The notes beneath the pieces are model-generated. The model saw nothing but the letters and a program-made list of their open reading frames with translations. It did not search any database and had not been told where the DNA came from. From the NCBI GenBank assembly GCA_016839425.1, contig JAEOUI010000012.1:1-6692 (forward strand): a stretch of DNA of 6,692 nt, read 5' to 3'. Below are positions 1-6,215 of the stretch, one piece after another (position 1 is the stretch's first letter; every line of letters begins with the position of its first letter). This stretch comes from Promethearchaeota archaeon. Lineage in GTDB: Archaea; Asgardarchaeota; Lokiarchaeia; Sigynarchaeales; SOKP01. The translations under genes were made by a program, and so were the position numbers.

Positions 1-590
1 ATGAATTAACAAAAGCAACTCAATTGAATTTAGACTATATCGTAATGCATCCTGGAGTTGTGCCTACATCAGAAAAAAATCTTACTATCGATAACGCCTT
101 AGATAATATAACAATACAGCTTAATAAGTTAATTTCTGAATTTGAAAATTCTACTGTAAAGATTTTAATAGAGACCACGGCGGGTCAGGGTACTGGATTA
201 GGGAGTAAATTTGAGCATTTAAAATCCATTATTCAAAACATAAATAATAAAGAAAAAATTGGTGTATGTTTTGATACATCCCATGTATTTGCTGCAGGTT
301 ACGATTTTACTAGCAAAATAAAATACGATGCAATGTGGAAAAAATTTGACGATATAATAGGATTAAAATATTTATGCGCTTTTCATATTAACGATTCACA
401 ACCCAAATTAGGATCCAAAGTGGACCGTCATGCGCATATCGGACAAGGAGAGATGGGTTTGAAACCTTTTGAGTTACTTTTAAACGACAAGCGATTTGAA
501 AAACTACCTGGCATTTTAGAGACACCTAAATCCAATACATACGAAGAGGACATAATGAATCTCAAAACATTAAGGGATCTAATAAGATAA
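1..590 (+). CDS. nfo: Endonuclease IV (AP endonuclease), 3' part of gene
   Basis: Endonuclease IV cuts the DNA backbone 5' of abasic sites in base excision repair, using a tri-metal (Zn) centre in a TIM barrel. The reading frame is open to the left window edge (frame begins at base 3), so the true start lies outside; the TTG at 24 is internal and not a start. Numbering from that TTG, most family metal ligands are present: His9 in HPG, Glu50 in IETTAGQG, Asp84 and His87 in FDTSH, His121 in FHIND, Asp134 and His136 in VDRHAH, and Glu166 in ILET. The glycine-rich GLGSKFEHL and AAGYD segments are also typical. The part lost upstream would carry the first barrel strands and one His ligand. The visible 195 codons are about two thirds of a normal 280-residue protein. 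The gene is convergent with the SET gene, 14 nt away. Assignment is firm. Confidence 0.97.
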   Translation, partial: ELTKATQLNLDYIVMHPGVVPTSEKNLTIDNALDNITIQLNKLISEFENSTVKILIETTAGQGTGLGSKFEHLKSIIQNINNKEKIGVCFDTSHVFAAGYDFTSKIKYDAMWKKFDDIIGLKYLCAFHINDSQPKLGSKVDRHAHIGQGEMGLKPFELLLNDKRFEKLPGILETPKSNTYEEDIMNLKTLRDLIR

Positions 591-604
591 ATATTAATAT
601 GTTT

Positions 605-1000
605 TTAATCCTCTACTTGAAACCAAACGGGACTATTATCTCTAATTTTACCATTATAATTTACAGTTAATTCTTCGCCTTTGGCAATATTGCGTATTGC
701 TTTAAATTCTATCGTTTGTTCTTCATAATCGTAAAGATATATCAAGTTGGGTTGATATGAATGATTAATAAATTGGCATATTCCCATTGCTAAAGCGTTT
801 GTCGATTCGGGGTATTGTGGATCTTCCCAAGTAAAAATATAATTATATATACATGTGTCTTGTATGTGTTCGTAATCTTTATTTGGTATTAAAATTACAT
901 GTGCTTTTTCGATAATTGTACCTTTTCGAATATATTTCTTAGCAAAAAGACCTTTTCCTTTACTAGAAGATATATACTTGACTTCAGAGATACCATTCAT
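605..1000 (-). CDS. Minimal SET-domain protein lysine methyltransferase
   Basis: At 131 residues this is a SET domain and almost nothing else. SET enzymes transfer a methyl group from S-adenosylmethionine to lysine side chains of proteins. Visible motifs in order: GKGLFA (15-20, the start of the fold and part of the SAM site), the IRKGTIIE strand (24-31), the knot-forming FINHS (77-81, Asn79/His80 for SAM), and GEELTVNY (108-115) whose Tyr115 is the expected catalytic tyrosine. A short post-SET tail ends in VWFQVED. There are no pre-SET or post-SET cysteine clusters, so no zinc is expected. In size and motif order it resembles the viral vSET type (about 119 residues) rather than large eukaryotic SET proteins. 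The ATG at 1000 has no strong Shine-Dalgarno. The gene lies 26 nt after the PhoU-TrkA_C gene, so probably translated from the same mRNA. The substrate is unknown; archaeal chromatin or ribosomal proteins are possibilities. Confidence 0.9.
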   Translation of the reverse strand: MNGISEVKYISSSKGKGLFAKKYIRKGTIIEKAHVILIPNKDYEHIQDTCIYNYIFTWEDPQYPESTNALAMGICQFINHSYQPNLIYLYDYEEQTIEFKAIRNIAKGEELTVNYNGKIRDNSPVWFQVED

Positions 1001-1026
1001 TTGTATTTTACTCTTTAAATAAAATT

Positions 1027-2283
1027 TTATTTAAAAGTGTCCTCTCGATATTTTTTAGGATTAACACACCTTCTCCACTCGTTTAAGGTTTCTTTTGGTC
1101 CTAACCCTATAAGTAAATCACCGATGTTAAAAATGAAATCGGGTTTGAAACTGTAAATCCATTTATTTTCCCGCTTTAAGGCAATGATATGAAAACCCCT
1201 TTTATAACGACTATCCTGTAATTCCTCGTATGTTTTTCCTTTGAAAAATGAATCTTCTGATAATGTCTCTCTTACGACGATCTCGTTTGTTTCTTTAATT
1301 GCTTGTTGTAGGATTCTATGGGGTTTGAATCCTTTTATGATATTTTCAGCAATATTGGCTGACGCATCGGCTATTAGTTCGCAAGAAAACGCAATTCTTA
1401 TCAAACCTGTTAAATCACGAGGAGAATTAATCAAGTGAGCAAGATCTAAGACTTCTTTTTCGAAAACAATATTAAGCCCGTCCATTAATTCTTCCATTTC
1501 AATAACATCCTCTGCAACTTCGTAACTATTAAAGAATAATGCTGCTAGCGATAGTTCTATCATAGTCTCGCTTATATCCGTTATTTGGATGTAAAGTTTC
1601 TTAATTTCCTCGATTTTTTCATATATTTCAGGATTGGATAAGTCCATATCAGATTTTTTATCTTCTTCGTCAAATTGAAATGTAAACGGTTCTTCGTCCA
1701 CACACATATTTTTAAGGACTTTTAGTGGTTTAATTTCTCCTTTAACTATGAGGCTGTCGTTTTGTTGTATTTTTTCGTTTCTGTTAAATATCCAATTGTT
1801 TTCTCTCCTAATTGCGATCAAATCAACGCCATGGATCGATCTAAAATGAATCTCTTTTCTGTTGCGCCCAATAAAATCGCAACCTTCGTTCACGCGAATC
1901 TTCACGATTGGTTCGGGTACGAAATCCCAAAGAAAATGAGTAAATTGGGGGATATCGTTGTTTATATATACGACTTTTGCTATATCGCATAGAGCGTCTG
2001 AAATCTTATCTATCGAATATCCCATTACTACAATTGGTTCCAATCTTTTGGCTTCTTTAAAACCTCCTGCCTGAGTTTGAATGATTTGAAGATTCAAAAG
2101 AAAAGTGAGTTCGTGAATCCTTTGTTCAATCGAATATACTTCGTCTGCTAGCTCTTTACTACCAAATTTTATTGCGCTATAAGCCAAATCGATCATTAAA
2201 TCAATATTTTGCTTCATTTGGCTTAAAATATCTTTTAATGAGATTGGTTTGTATGTGAATGTTCTTTTAATCTGCTTTTTCAT
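1027..2283 (-). CDS. Duplicated PhoU-TrkA_C regulatory protein
   Basis: This soluble 418-residue protein is built from two copies of the same unit: a PhoU-like helical domain (about 15-115 and 225-325) followed by a TrkA_C/RCK_C ligand-binding domain (about 127-190 and 338-408). The duplication is visible directly: GVDLIAIRRENNWIF near 155 matches GFHIIALKRENKWIY near 365, each followed by a hydrophobic strand ending in a Gly (LIVKG, LLIGLG). TrkA_C domains bind small ligands or ions to gate cation channels and transporters; PhoU domains pack against membrane transporters. No membrane segment or signal peptide is seen. The gene follows two MgtE-type permease halves by 37 nt, and in other archaea such proteins are known beside related permeases. 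I infer that it gates or senses for that transporter, possibly replacing the missing CBS domains. ATG at 2283 is preceded by a weak GAGTGA. Domain calls are good; the exact ligand is unknown. Confidence 0.85.
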   Translation of the reverse strand: MKKQIKRTFTYKPISLKDILSQMKQNIDLMIDLAYSAIKFGSKELADEVYSIEQRIHELTFLLNLQIIQTQAGGFKEAKRLEPIVVMGYSIDKISDALCDIAKVVYINNDIPQFTHFLWDFVPEPIVKIRVNEGCDFIGRNRKEIHFRSIHGVDLIAIRRENNWIFNRNEKIQQNDSLIVKGEIKPLKVLKNMCVDEEPFTFQFDEEDKKSDMDLSNPEIYEKIEEIKKLYIQITDISETMIELSLAALFFNSYEVAEDVIEMEELMDGLNIVFEKEVLDLAHLINSPRDLTGLIRIAFSCELIADASANIAENIIKGFKPHRILQQAIKETNEIVVRETLSEDSFFKGKTYEELQDSRYKRGFHIIALKRENKWIYSFKPDFIFNIGDLLIGLGPKETLNEWRRCVNPKKYREDTFK

Positions 2284-2320
2284 ATCGAATTATTCACTCA
2301 TATTTTCTATTTTTTTGATT

Positions 2321-2872
2321 TCATATAAATATTTGTATAAATAAAATCAGCGTGAAGGGTGTGAAAAAATCTGCTAAAGATGTTACTAAGGGAATTAAAA
2401 AATTATTTGGATCCTTTCCTTTTTTAAAAAGAAATATTGCCACTACAAATAATAATAAGAAAAAAATTACAAAAAGCACCATTATTGTTAGCGTGATTAA
2501 AAATATAATCAAGAGCGGATTAACAATTTTTACCCCAGTAAGATAACCTACACTATATCCAAAAATTACTAAGAAAAGGAGACTAAGTAAAATTGTAATG
2601 GTAAGACCAATAAATTCTTTCTTTAAATTGTCAGAAATCTCTATTTTTGGAACAATAGTACCAATAAATAATTGTGTTGTCAAACGAGATATTAATACTA
2701 TTAAAACATTTCCTAATAAGGAATTTAATGAAGGGAGAATGAGTAAAATAATAGGAAATGAATAAAACATCGATTCGTTTAGCGATAAAAATGTACCGCT
2801 TATTAAACCTATTAAGGAGGATGCTATAACAATTATAATCGATTCTTTTAAAATTTTGGTAAAATATTCCAT
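2321..2872 (-). CDS. MgtE/SLC41-type divalent cation permease, half B
   Basis: A 183-residue membrane protein matching only the pore domain of MgtE (Mg2+ channel/transporter), without the N-terminal and CBS domains that gate the bacterial protein. About five hydrophobic segments are visible (roughly 11-31, 37-61, 88-113, 117-149, 159-183). Family signatures: LPSLNSLLGN (46-55) with SR at 62-63 corresponds to the MgtE stretch around its conserved Gly-Asn, and DPNN (154-157) with Pro161, Thr164 and Asp168 corresponds to the last helix, where the pore aspartate of bacterial MgtE lies. ATG at 2872 overlaps the TAA of half A by one base (TAATG), so translation is likely coupled; AGGGG sits about 9 nt upstream of it. 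Bacterial MgtE is a homodimer of five-helix pores, so halves A and B probably form a heterodimer. Mg2+ is the likely substrate by family; Co2+, Ni2+ or Na+ exchange cannot be excluded. Confidence 0.85.
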   Translation of the reverse strand: MEYFTKILKESIIIVIASSLIGLISGTFLSLNESMFYSFPIILLILPSLNSLLGNVLIVLISRLTTQLFIGTIVPKIEISDNLKKEFIGLTITILLSLLFLVIFGYSVGYLTGVKIVNPLLIIFLITLTIMVLFVIFFLLLFVVAIFLFKKGKDPNNFLIPLVTSLADFFTPFTLILFIQIFI

Positions 2873-3438
2873 TATAGTACCCCTAATATGATTATTGCTA
2901 TAAAAAAGCTAATGATTGTTAAAAAATCATCAATAGCCGTCATGATCGGATTTACTAAATTATTTGGATCTAGTCCGTATCTAAATGCGATGATGTTTAA
3001 AGAAGTTGAACATGGAATCGAAAAAGTTAGAGATAATAAGATTGAAACAATTGGAAGCATTATCAGTTGGTATATTGATAAAATTTCAATGCTAAGAATT
3101 ATGTAATTCAAATAAATACTAATCATTCCAATTAAAAGAGCAGTGACTATTGAAAGACAAATTGTTGCTAGCGTGTTTTCGAACCAACTCTTTTTATTAA
3201 ATTCTCCTACGATGAGATCCCTAGATGTACGAGCAATAAACGGACCACTAATATTTCCTCTCAATGAAAGGAGAGCTGGCACAAAAATAATTAATGCATT
3301 AAAACTCTTGAATGGTAAAATTAGAATTAAAAGCAAAGAACCCGCAAATATGTCTCCAATGATGGAGATGACTTCCGAAGAAAAAGTTTCTCGGACAAGT
3401 TTTTTTTTACTTGAATTTTGGGATTCTTTAGACTGCAT
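2872..3438 (-). CDS. MgtE/SLC41-type divalent cation permease, half A
   Basis: This is the partner of the downstream gene, 188 residues from the ATG at 3438. A TTG three codons further up (3447) is the only other start before an in-frame TAG; neither has a clear Shine-Dalgarno, and I chose the ATG. The hydrophilic N terminus (Lys/Ser/Glu-rich, about 1-20) precedes about five membrane segments. The diagnostic stretches are VPALLSLRGN (53-62) with Arg70 and Arg73, and DPNNLVNPIMTAIDD (157-171), in which Asp171 sits at the same spacing from Pro164 as Asp168 does from Pro161 in half B. The two halves share these motifs but little else, so they are old paralogues rather than a recent duplication. 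Neither has CBS domains. Eukaryotic SLC41 carriers carry two such domains fused in one chain, so the gene pair resembles a split SLC41. It appears to be the first gene of the operon. Confidence 0.85.
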   Translation of the reverse strand: MQSKESQNSSKKKLVRETFSSEVISIIGDIFAGSLLLILILPFKSFNALIIFVPALLSLRGNISGPFIARTSRDLIVGEFNKKSWFENTLATICLSIVTALLIGMISIYLNYIILSIEILSIYQLIMLPIVSILLSLTFSIPCSTSLNIIAFRYGLDPNNLVNPIMTAIDDFLTIISFFIAIIILGVL

Positions 3439-3500
3439 TTTATGCAACTACTGATGTTTATGATGTAATGCGGATTATTTTCAAGCATCTTATTCTTAAG

Positions 3501-3516
3501 TATTTTAACATTTACG
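3501..3516 (-). promoter_or_regulatory. Possible promoter of the MgtE operon
   Basis: On the - strand GTAAAT is followed by GTTAAAATA, a BRE/TATA-like pair. An initiation point about 27 nt downstream would fall near 3477, giving a leader of about 38 nt before the ATG at 3438. The surroundings are AT-rich, so the match could be chance. No Mg2+ riboswitch fits in so short a leader. Confidence 0.3.
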
Positions 3517-3541
3517 ATTATTAATAATTTGCTTATTGAGT

Positions 3542-3549
3542 AAAAAAAA
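3542..3549 (-). terminator. T-tract terminator after the HEAT-repeat gene
   Basis: Eight consecutive T on the - strand, starting 17 nt after the TAA of the HEAT-repeat gene. Archaeal transcription stops at such T-runs without needing a hairpin. This separates the HEAT gene from the MgtE operon transcript. Confidence 0.5.
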
Positions 3550-3565
3550 TTGGAAATATTATTTT

Positions 3566-5245
3566 TTACAAAAAGGTCATCCAATCTGGATGGATATTGT
3601 TTAATGCCAGTTCCGCTTCTCGCTTAACGCGCCAATCATCATCTGCTATCATTTTCCCTAAGTACTTGATTTTATCTTCTCCTCCTAGATTTCCTAATGC
3701 TTTTATTGCTGCTATTCGTAGATTAGGGTCTTTATTTTTTAGCATTATGAGAAGGGGTTCAATATTATTAATATTTTTGAGCTTTCCCATTCCTCTTGCT
3801 GCCCATCTCTGAATATATGGATCGTCTTCTTTCAAATATATAATTAAAGGCTCTAAGGATTTATCCGTACCTATGTTTACTAATAATTGAACTACTGCTC
3901 TCCTCACTCTCCAATCGTTTTGTTTTAGTTTTTCTATGGCTATTTCTAAGACGAGATTTTCTGGAAATCCTGCTAAACTTTTTGAAGCTGCCTTCCTAAC
4001 TCCACTTTTTGGATCTTTTAATAATGAAAATAATGAAGTTATCCAATCTTTTTTCTTAAGCACGCCGAGAATTCTTGCTATGTTTTTTCTTATCTGCCAC
4101 TCCTTGGACCCAAGGGCATTTCCTATACTATTCATAACTGATTCGTTAGAACGAGCTATTTTTATGATCGAGGATGTGGCAGCTCTTCTAATTCTTGAGT
4201 TCTTACTATTTAATAGATTGATAAGCGTATCAATAGCGTCAGGATTCTTTATCATACCTAATAGCACTGCTGTTTCCTTTCGTATATTTATATTTCCTTT
4301 TTTTGCGTATTCGTAAATTCTTTTCAAGGAAGTTGAATTCTTTAAAATTTTAGCTAGCGAATTAAGAATACTCTTATTAATGGATTCGCTTTCGTTTTTT
4401 AAAAGCTCAAATAACGGTTTTATGGCTTTTTTATTTCCTATATTACCCAAGGCTCTAACACTTGCTTCTATAACCTCTCGATTCTCGTCTTTTAGCATCT
4501 TAATTAATATTTCGATATCCTCAGGCTCTTTTGCAAGCTTTGCTAAGGTTTCGACTGCGTTTAACCTGACTAAACTATTTTGATCTTTTAAAAAATCTAA
4601 TAAGTGTTTTTTAGCATCATTATTTCCCATTTTTCCCAAAACAAGAGGAATTGCCCTATTAATGTTAATATTATCTTCTTTTTTATATTCGAGTATATCG
4701 TCTAATCTACCCGCATTCCCAATCTTTACGATAATATTTATTATGAGATCTACAATTTCCTCGTTTCGATATTTTAATTGTTCGAATAATATTTTTAAAG
4801 AAGAGCTAGGAACGGCTCTCCTCCTGCTTAGTAAAATAATAGCTGCTTTTTTTGTTTCAATATCTTTATCTCCTAATGTTTCTATGAGAAATTGTAATAC
4901 TTTAGGATGGTCTAATTTTCCTACATTTTCGATGATATATTTTCGAACTTTCCAATCGTTTTCTAATCGATATTGATTGATCAAGAAAGGAATTGCGTCC
5001 TTTTCGTAAAAATTCATCAAAAGATCTATTAAATCTAATTTTATTTTCGAACGAATCTCGTTCGTATAAGCGTTTTTAACTTTTGTAAAGTTTGTTATAT
5101 CTTCGTAATTAAATATTAATTGTACTGCCTTCTCTCTTTCTTGCCAGTTATTTGATATAAGTAGGATCTCCAAAAGCGCCTCAACGGCGTTTCTTGAATC
5201 CATATTTTTAATTTTCTCAAATATTTTTTCGTTAAAAATACTCAA
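3566..5245 (-). CDS. HEAT-repeat (PBS lyase type) scaffold protein
   Basis: The 559 residues consist almost entirely of tandem two-helix HEAT repeats of about 31 residues, roughly 16 to 17 copies, of the short kind known from phycobilin lyases and many archaeal and bacterial proteins. Such proteins form a curved solenoid that binds protein partners; no enzyme domain, signal peptide or membrane segment is seen. The repeat core reads D-x-x-[VI]-R-x-x-A-x-x-[AS]-L-[GA]-x-[IL]-x-[ND], for example DPNLRIAAIKALGNLG near the C terminus. Five repeats carry a Trp-Arg variant (NNWQERE, NDWKVRK, KEWQIRK, NDWRVRR, DDWRVKR), which would line one face with Trp and basic residues. The start is TTG at 5245, chosen because AGAGGA lies 7 nt upstream; the next Met is 14 codons in. 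It has its own promoter-like site and terminator, so it is probably transcribed alone. The partner is unknown. Confidence 0.9.
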   Translation of the reverse strand: MSIFNEKIFEKIKNMDSRNAVEALLEILLISNNWQEREKAVQLIFNYEDITNFTKVKNAYTNEIRSKIKLDLIDLLMNFYEKDAIPFLINQYRLENDWKVRKYIIENVGKLDHPKVLQFLIETLGDKDIETKKAAIILLSRRRAVPSSSLKILFEQLKYRNEEIVDLIINIIVKIGNAGRLDDILEYKKEDNININRAIPLVLGKMGNNDAKKHLLDFLKDQNSLVRLNAVETLAKLAKEPEDIEILIKMLKDENREVIEASVRALGNIGNKKAIKPLFELLKNESESINKSILNSLAKILKNSTSLKRIYEYAKKGNINIRKETAVLLGMIKNPDAIDTLINLLNSKNSRIRRAATSSIIKIARSNESVMNSIGNALGSKEWQIRKNIARILGVLKKKDWITSLFSLLKDPKSGVRKAASKSLAGFPENLVLEIAIEKLKQNDWRVRRAVVQLLVNIGTDKSLEPLIIYLKEDDPYIQRWAARGMGKLKNINNIEPLLIMLKNKDPNLRIAAIKALGNLGGEDKIKYLGKMIADDDWRVKREAELALNNIHPDWMTFL

Positions 5246-5252
5246 GATATGT

Positions 5253-5258
5253 TCCTCT
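5253..5258 (-). promoter_or_regulatory. Ribosome binding site deciding a TTG start
   Basis: AGAGGA on the - strand, 7 nt before the TTG at 5245. It supports the TTG over the internal ATG as start of the HEAT-repeat protein. Confidence 0.7.
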
Positions 5259-5288
5259 GATTTGTTAAATTAAAATACTATTTATTCT

Positions 5289-5305
5289 AGTGTTATTCAA
5301 ACACT
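5289..5305. repeat. Inverted repeat in the HEAT-gene promoter
   Basis: Perfect 6-bp arms AGTGTT and AACACT separated by 5 nt. The element lies directly downstream of the TATA-like site and overlaps the zone where initiation would be expected, a usual place for an archaeal repressor site. Short arms mean chance is possible. Confidence 0.4.
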
Positions 5306-5318
5306 TATTTATCTTTGG
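5305..5318 (-). promoter_or_regulatory. Probable BRE/TATA of the HEAT-repeat gene
   Basis: On the - strand CCAAAG is followed immediately by ATAAATAA. Initiation about 27 nt downstream of the TATA centre would be near 5282, leaving a leader of about 36 nt that contains the AGAGGA ribosome site. Confidence 0.45.
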
Positions 5319-5326
5319 TAAAAAAA

Positions 5327-5541
5327 TTAGAAAAAAATTAATTTTATTTTCCTATCCAAAATCAATACTCTTCCTAGATTAATATTTTCGGGATAGAATT
5401 CCTTGATTGAAAGAAATATGTGCTCTTTGGTAATACCTAAGGCTTTTCCTACAATATCTATTAAATATTTAATTAGACATTAATGGCTTCTATAAAGGAT
5501 TCTCTAATGATTATATTAGCTAAGTAATATAATTTTATATT
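5327..5541 (-). pseudogene. Possible frameshifted gene remnant
   Basis: Two short open stretches on the - strand meet as if one base had been gained or lost. The first (5541 to 5473) includes LANIIIRESFIEAINV before a stop; the second (5479 to 5327) includes IDIVGKALGITKEHIFLSI followed by KEFYPENINLGRVLILDRK. Both have a protein-like amino acid mix, unlike the Asn/Lys/Tyr/stop noise usual in AT-rich spacers, and they overlap by only 7 nt. No ATG, GTG or TTG with a ribosome site opens either. Two T-runs (5331-5337 and 5320-5326) sit at and just after the stop, like a surviving terminator. The second part weakly recalls the C-terminal end of 2-oxoacid:ferredoxin oxidoreductase gamma subunits, but I would not assign a function. 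A non-coding spacer remains possible. Confidence 0.35.
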
Positions 5542-5563
5542 CTATCTGTAAATATTTGCAATT

Positions 5564-5589
5564 AAAAATAAAAAGAAAAGTAAAAAAAA
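5564..5589 (-). terminator. T-rich terminator after the 86-residue gene
   Basis: On the - strand, a series of T-runs (8, 4, 5 and 5 T) begins 12 nt past the TGA at 5601. This is a typical strong archaeal T-tract terminator and marks the orphan gene as a separate transcription unit. Confidence 0.65.
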
Positions 5590-5600
5590 GGCTCTATGAC

Positions 5601-5861
5601 TCACGCGCTAATTAATTTAAAGACCATGTTTTGATGAGGAATGATGAATTGGTCCTTTTGCTTGATTATTACCGTGTGGAAATACTCAGCCAATCCAAGA
5701 AAACCCCTAATGACGGATTCGTCCTCTTCAAATTTAAAGATGACCGTTACCATGCTGCCTCCGACGCTCACTCGGTCGTAGACTCTCTCATCAATTAGCG
5801 GAATTTTCAGTTCGTTAACGAACTCGTATACGCGTTTAATGAATAACTCCTTTTTAGCCAA
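5601..5861 (-). CDS. Small protein of unknown function (86 aa)
   Basis: I do not recognise the family. The protein is soluble and charged, with an N-terminal amphipathic helix (about 3-19), a short strand region ending in RVSVGGSMVTVIFKF (about 30-44), a helix around DESVIRGFLGLAEYF (47-61), and a final pair of strands (HTVIIKQKDQFIIP, then MVFKLI). This suggests a compact alpha/beta fold. There is no Cys, signal peptide or membrane segment. The start is TTG at 5861, fixed by a perfect AGGTGAT Shine-Dalgarno 5 nt upstream. GC is about 41 percent by my count, clearly above the AT-rich flanks, and it uses many C-ending codons (GTC, ACC, CTC), which with the strong ribosome site suggests high expression; recent transfer is the alternative. 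It is monocistronic and divergent from the coiled-coil/proline-rich gene, so the two may share regulation. Coding status is well supported; function is open. Confidence 0.85.
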   Translation of the reverse strand: MAKKELFIKRVYEFVNELKIPLIDERVYDRVSVGGSMVTVIFKFEEDESVIRGFLGLAEYFHTVIIKQKDQFIIPHQNMVFKLISA

Positions 5862-5866
5862 ATTTT

Positions 5867-5873
5867 ATCACCT
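5867..5873 (-). promoter_or_regulatory. Perfect archaeal Shine-Dalgarno before a TTG start
   Basis: AGGTGAT on the - strand, 5 nt before the TTG at 5861. It is complementary to the conserved archaeal 16S 3' end (ATCACCT), and it settles the start of the 86-residue protein. Confidence 0.85.
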
Positions 5874-5892
5874 ATAGTAGAAATAAAATATT

Positions 5893-5909
5893 CAAAGCTT
5901 GCTGCTTTG
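5893..5909. repeat. Inverted repeat upstream of the 86-residue gene
   Basis: Perfect arms CAAAGC and GCTTTG with a 5-nt spacer. It has the same 6-5-6 geometry as the repeat at 5289-5305, though a different sequence, and likewise lies just downstream of a TATA-like site. It could be an operator, or a hairpin in the leader if initiation is further upstream. Confidence 0.45.
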
Positions 5910-5917
5910 TATTCTTT

Positions 5918-5929
5918 AATAAATATATT
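5918..5929 (-). promoter_or_regulatory. Possible TATA box of the 86-residue gene
   Basis: AATATATTTATT on the - strand. Initiation about 27 nt downstream would fall near 5897, inside the inverted repeat at 5893-5909. No good BRE precedes it, and other AT-rich TATA-like stretches exist further upstream (around 5960-5970). Confidence 0.35.
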
Positions 5930-6003
5930 GATTGATTTTAATTGATAATTTATTAATAGTTATAAATAATTCCCCTAATATTTAATTTTTTACAATTTAC
6001 ATT

Positions 6004-6024
6004 AGATCGTATCAAAAGCGATCT
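6004..6024. repeat. Inverted repeat in the divergent region
   Basis: Perfect arms AGATCG and CGATCT around a 9-nt spacer, in the middle of the intergenic region and well away from either start codon. The arms are GC-richer than the surroundings. It could be a protein-binding site acting on either gene, or the hairpin of an unrecognised RNA. Confidence 0.4.
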
Positions 6025-6197
6025 CAAATTATTAATATATTTATTATCATTTTTATTGATCTTTCAAAAGTTATAATGTGTAGATTAGAAATAGTTAGAA
6101 TAAATTTTCTCATTAATATCTAAGAAATAATTCAAATCAACGCGCGAAAAACTTTAAGATGTCTTTCTGATATTATTTTTCAATAAAAATATAAATA

Positions 6198-6210
6198 CGA
6201 AATTATATTA
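6198..6210 (+). promoter_or_regulatory. BRE/TATA promoter of the coiled-coil/proline-rich gene
   Basis: CGAAA, a good BRE core, is directly followed by TTATATTA. Initiation about 27 nt past the TATA centre would be near 6233, giving a leader of about 48 nt. This is the best-formed promoter in the window. The CGAAAAACTTTAAGA stretch at 6145 is a weaker alternative. Confidence 0.55.
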
Positions 6211-6215
6211 TTACA

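Noticed and set aside
591..600. ATATTAATAT palindrome between the convergent genes
   Set aside because: Pure AT and too short; together with the following TTTTT it may help termination of the endonuclease gene, but support is thin.
1241..1992. Open frames on the + strand opposite the PhoU-TrkA_C gene
   Set aside because: Antisense shadows of a gene with clear domains; no ribosome sites and no recognisable protein features.
2352..3454. Lys- and Ile-rich open frames on the + strand opposite the MgtE halves
   Set aside because: They are complements of the membrane-helix codons, with no independent coding signals.
3439..3500. Mg2+ riboswitch in front of the MgtE genes
   Set aside because: The likely leader is only about 38 nt and shows no stable GC-containing helices.
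3327..3584. 85-codon frame on the - strand bridging the HEAT gene end and MgtE half A
   Set aside because: It overlaps both real genes in another frame, runs through the T-tract terminator and has an AT-noise composition.
3597..4976. Several + strand frames opposite the HEAT-repeat gene
   Set aside because: Shadows created by the regular repeats; no starts with ribosome sites.
6174..6191. AT-only inverted repeat (7-bp arms of TATTTTT type)
   Set aside because: Low-complexity A/T runs produce such symmetry by chance.
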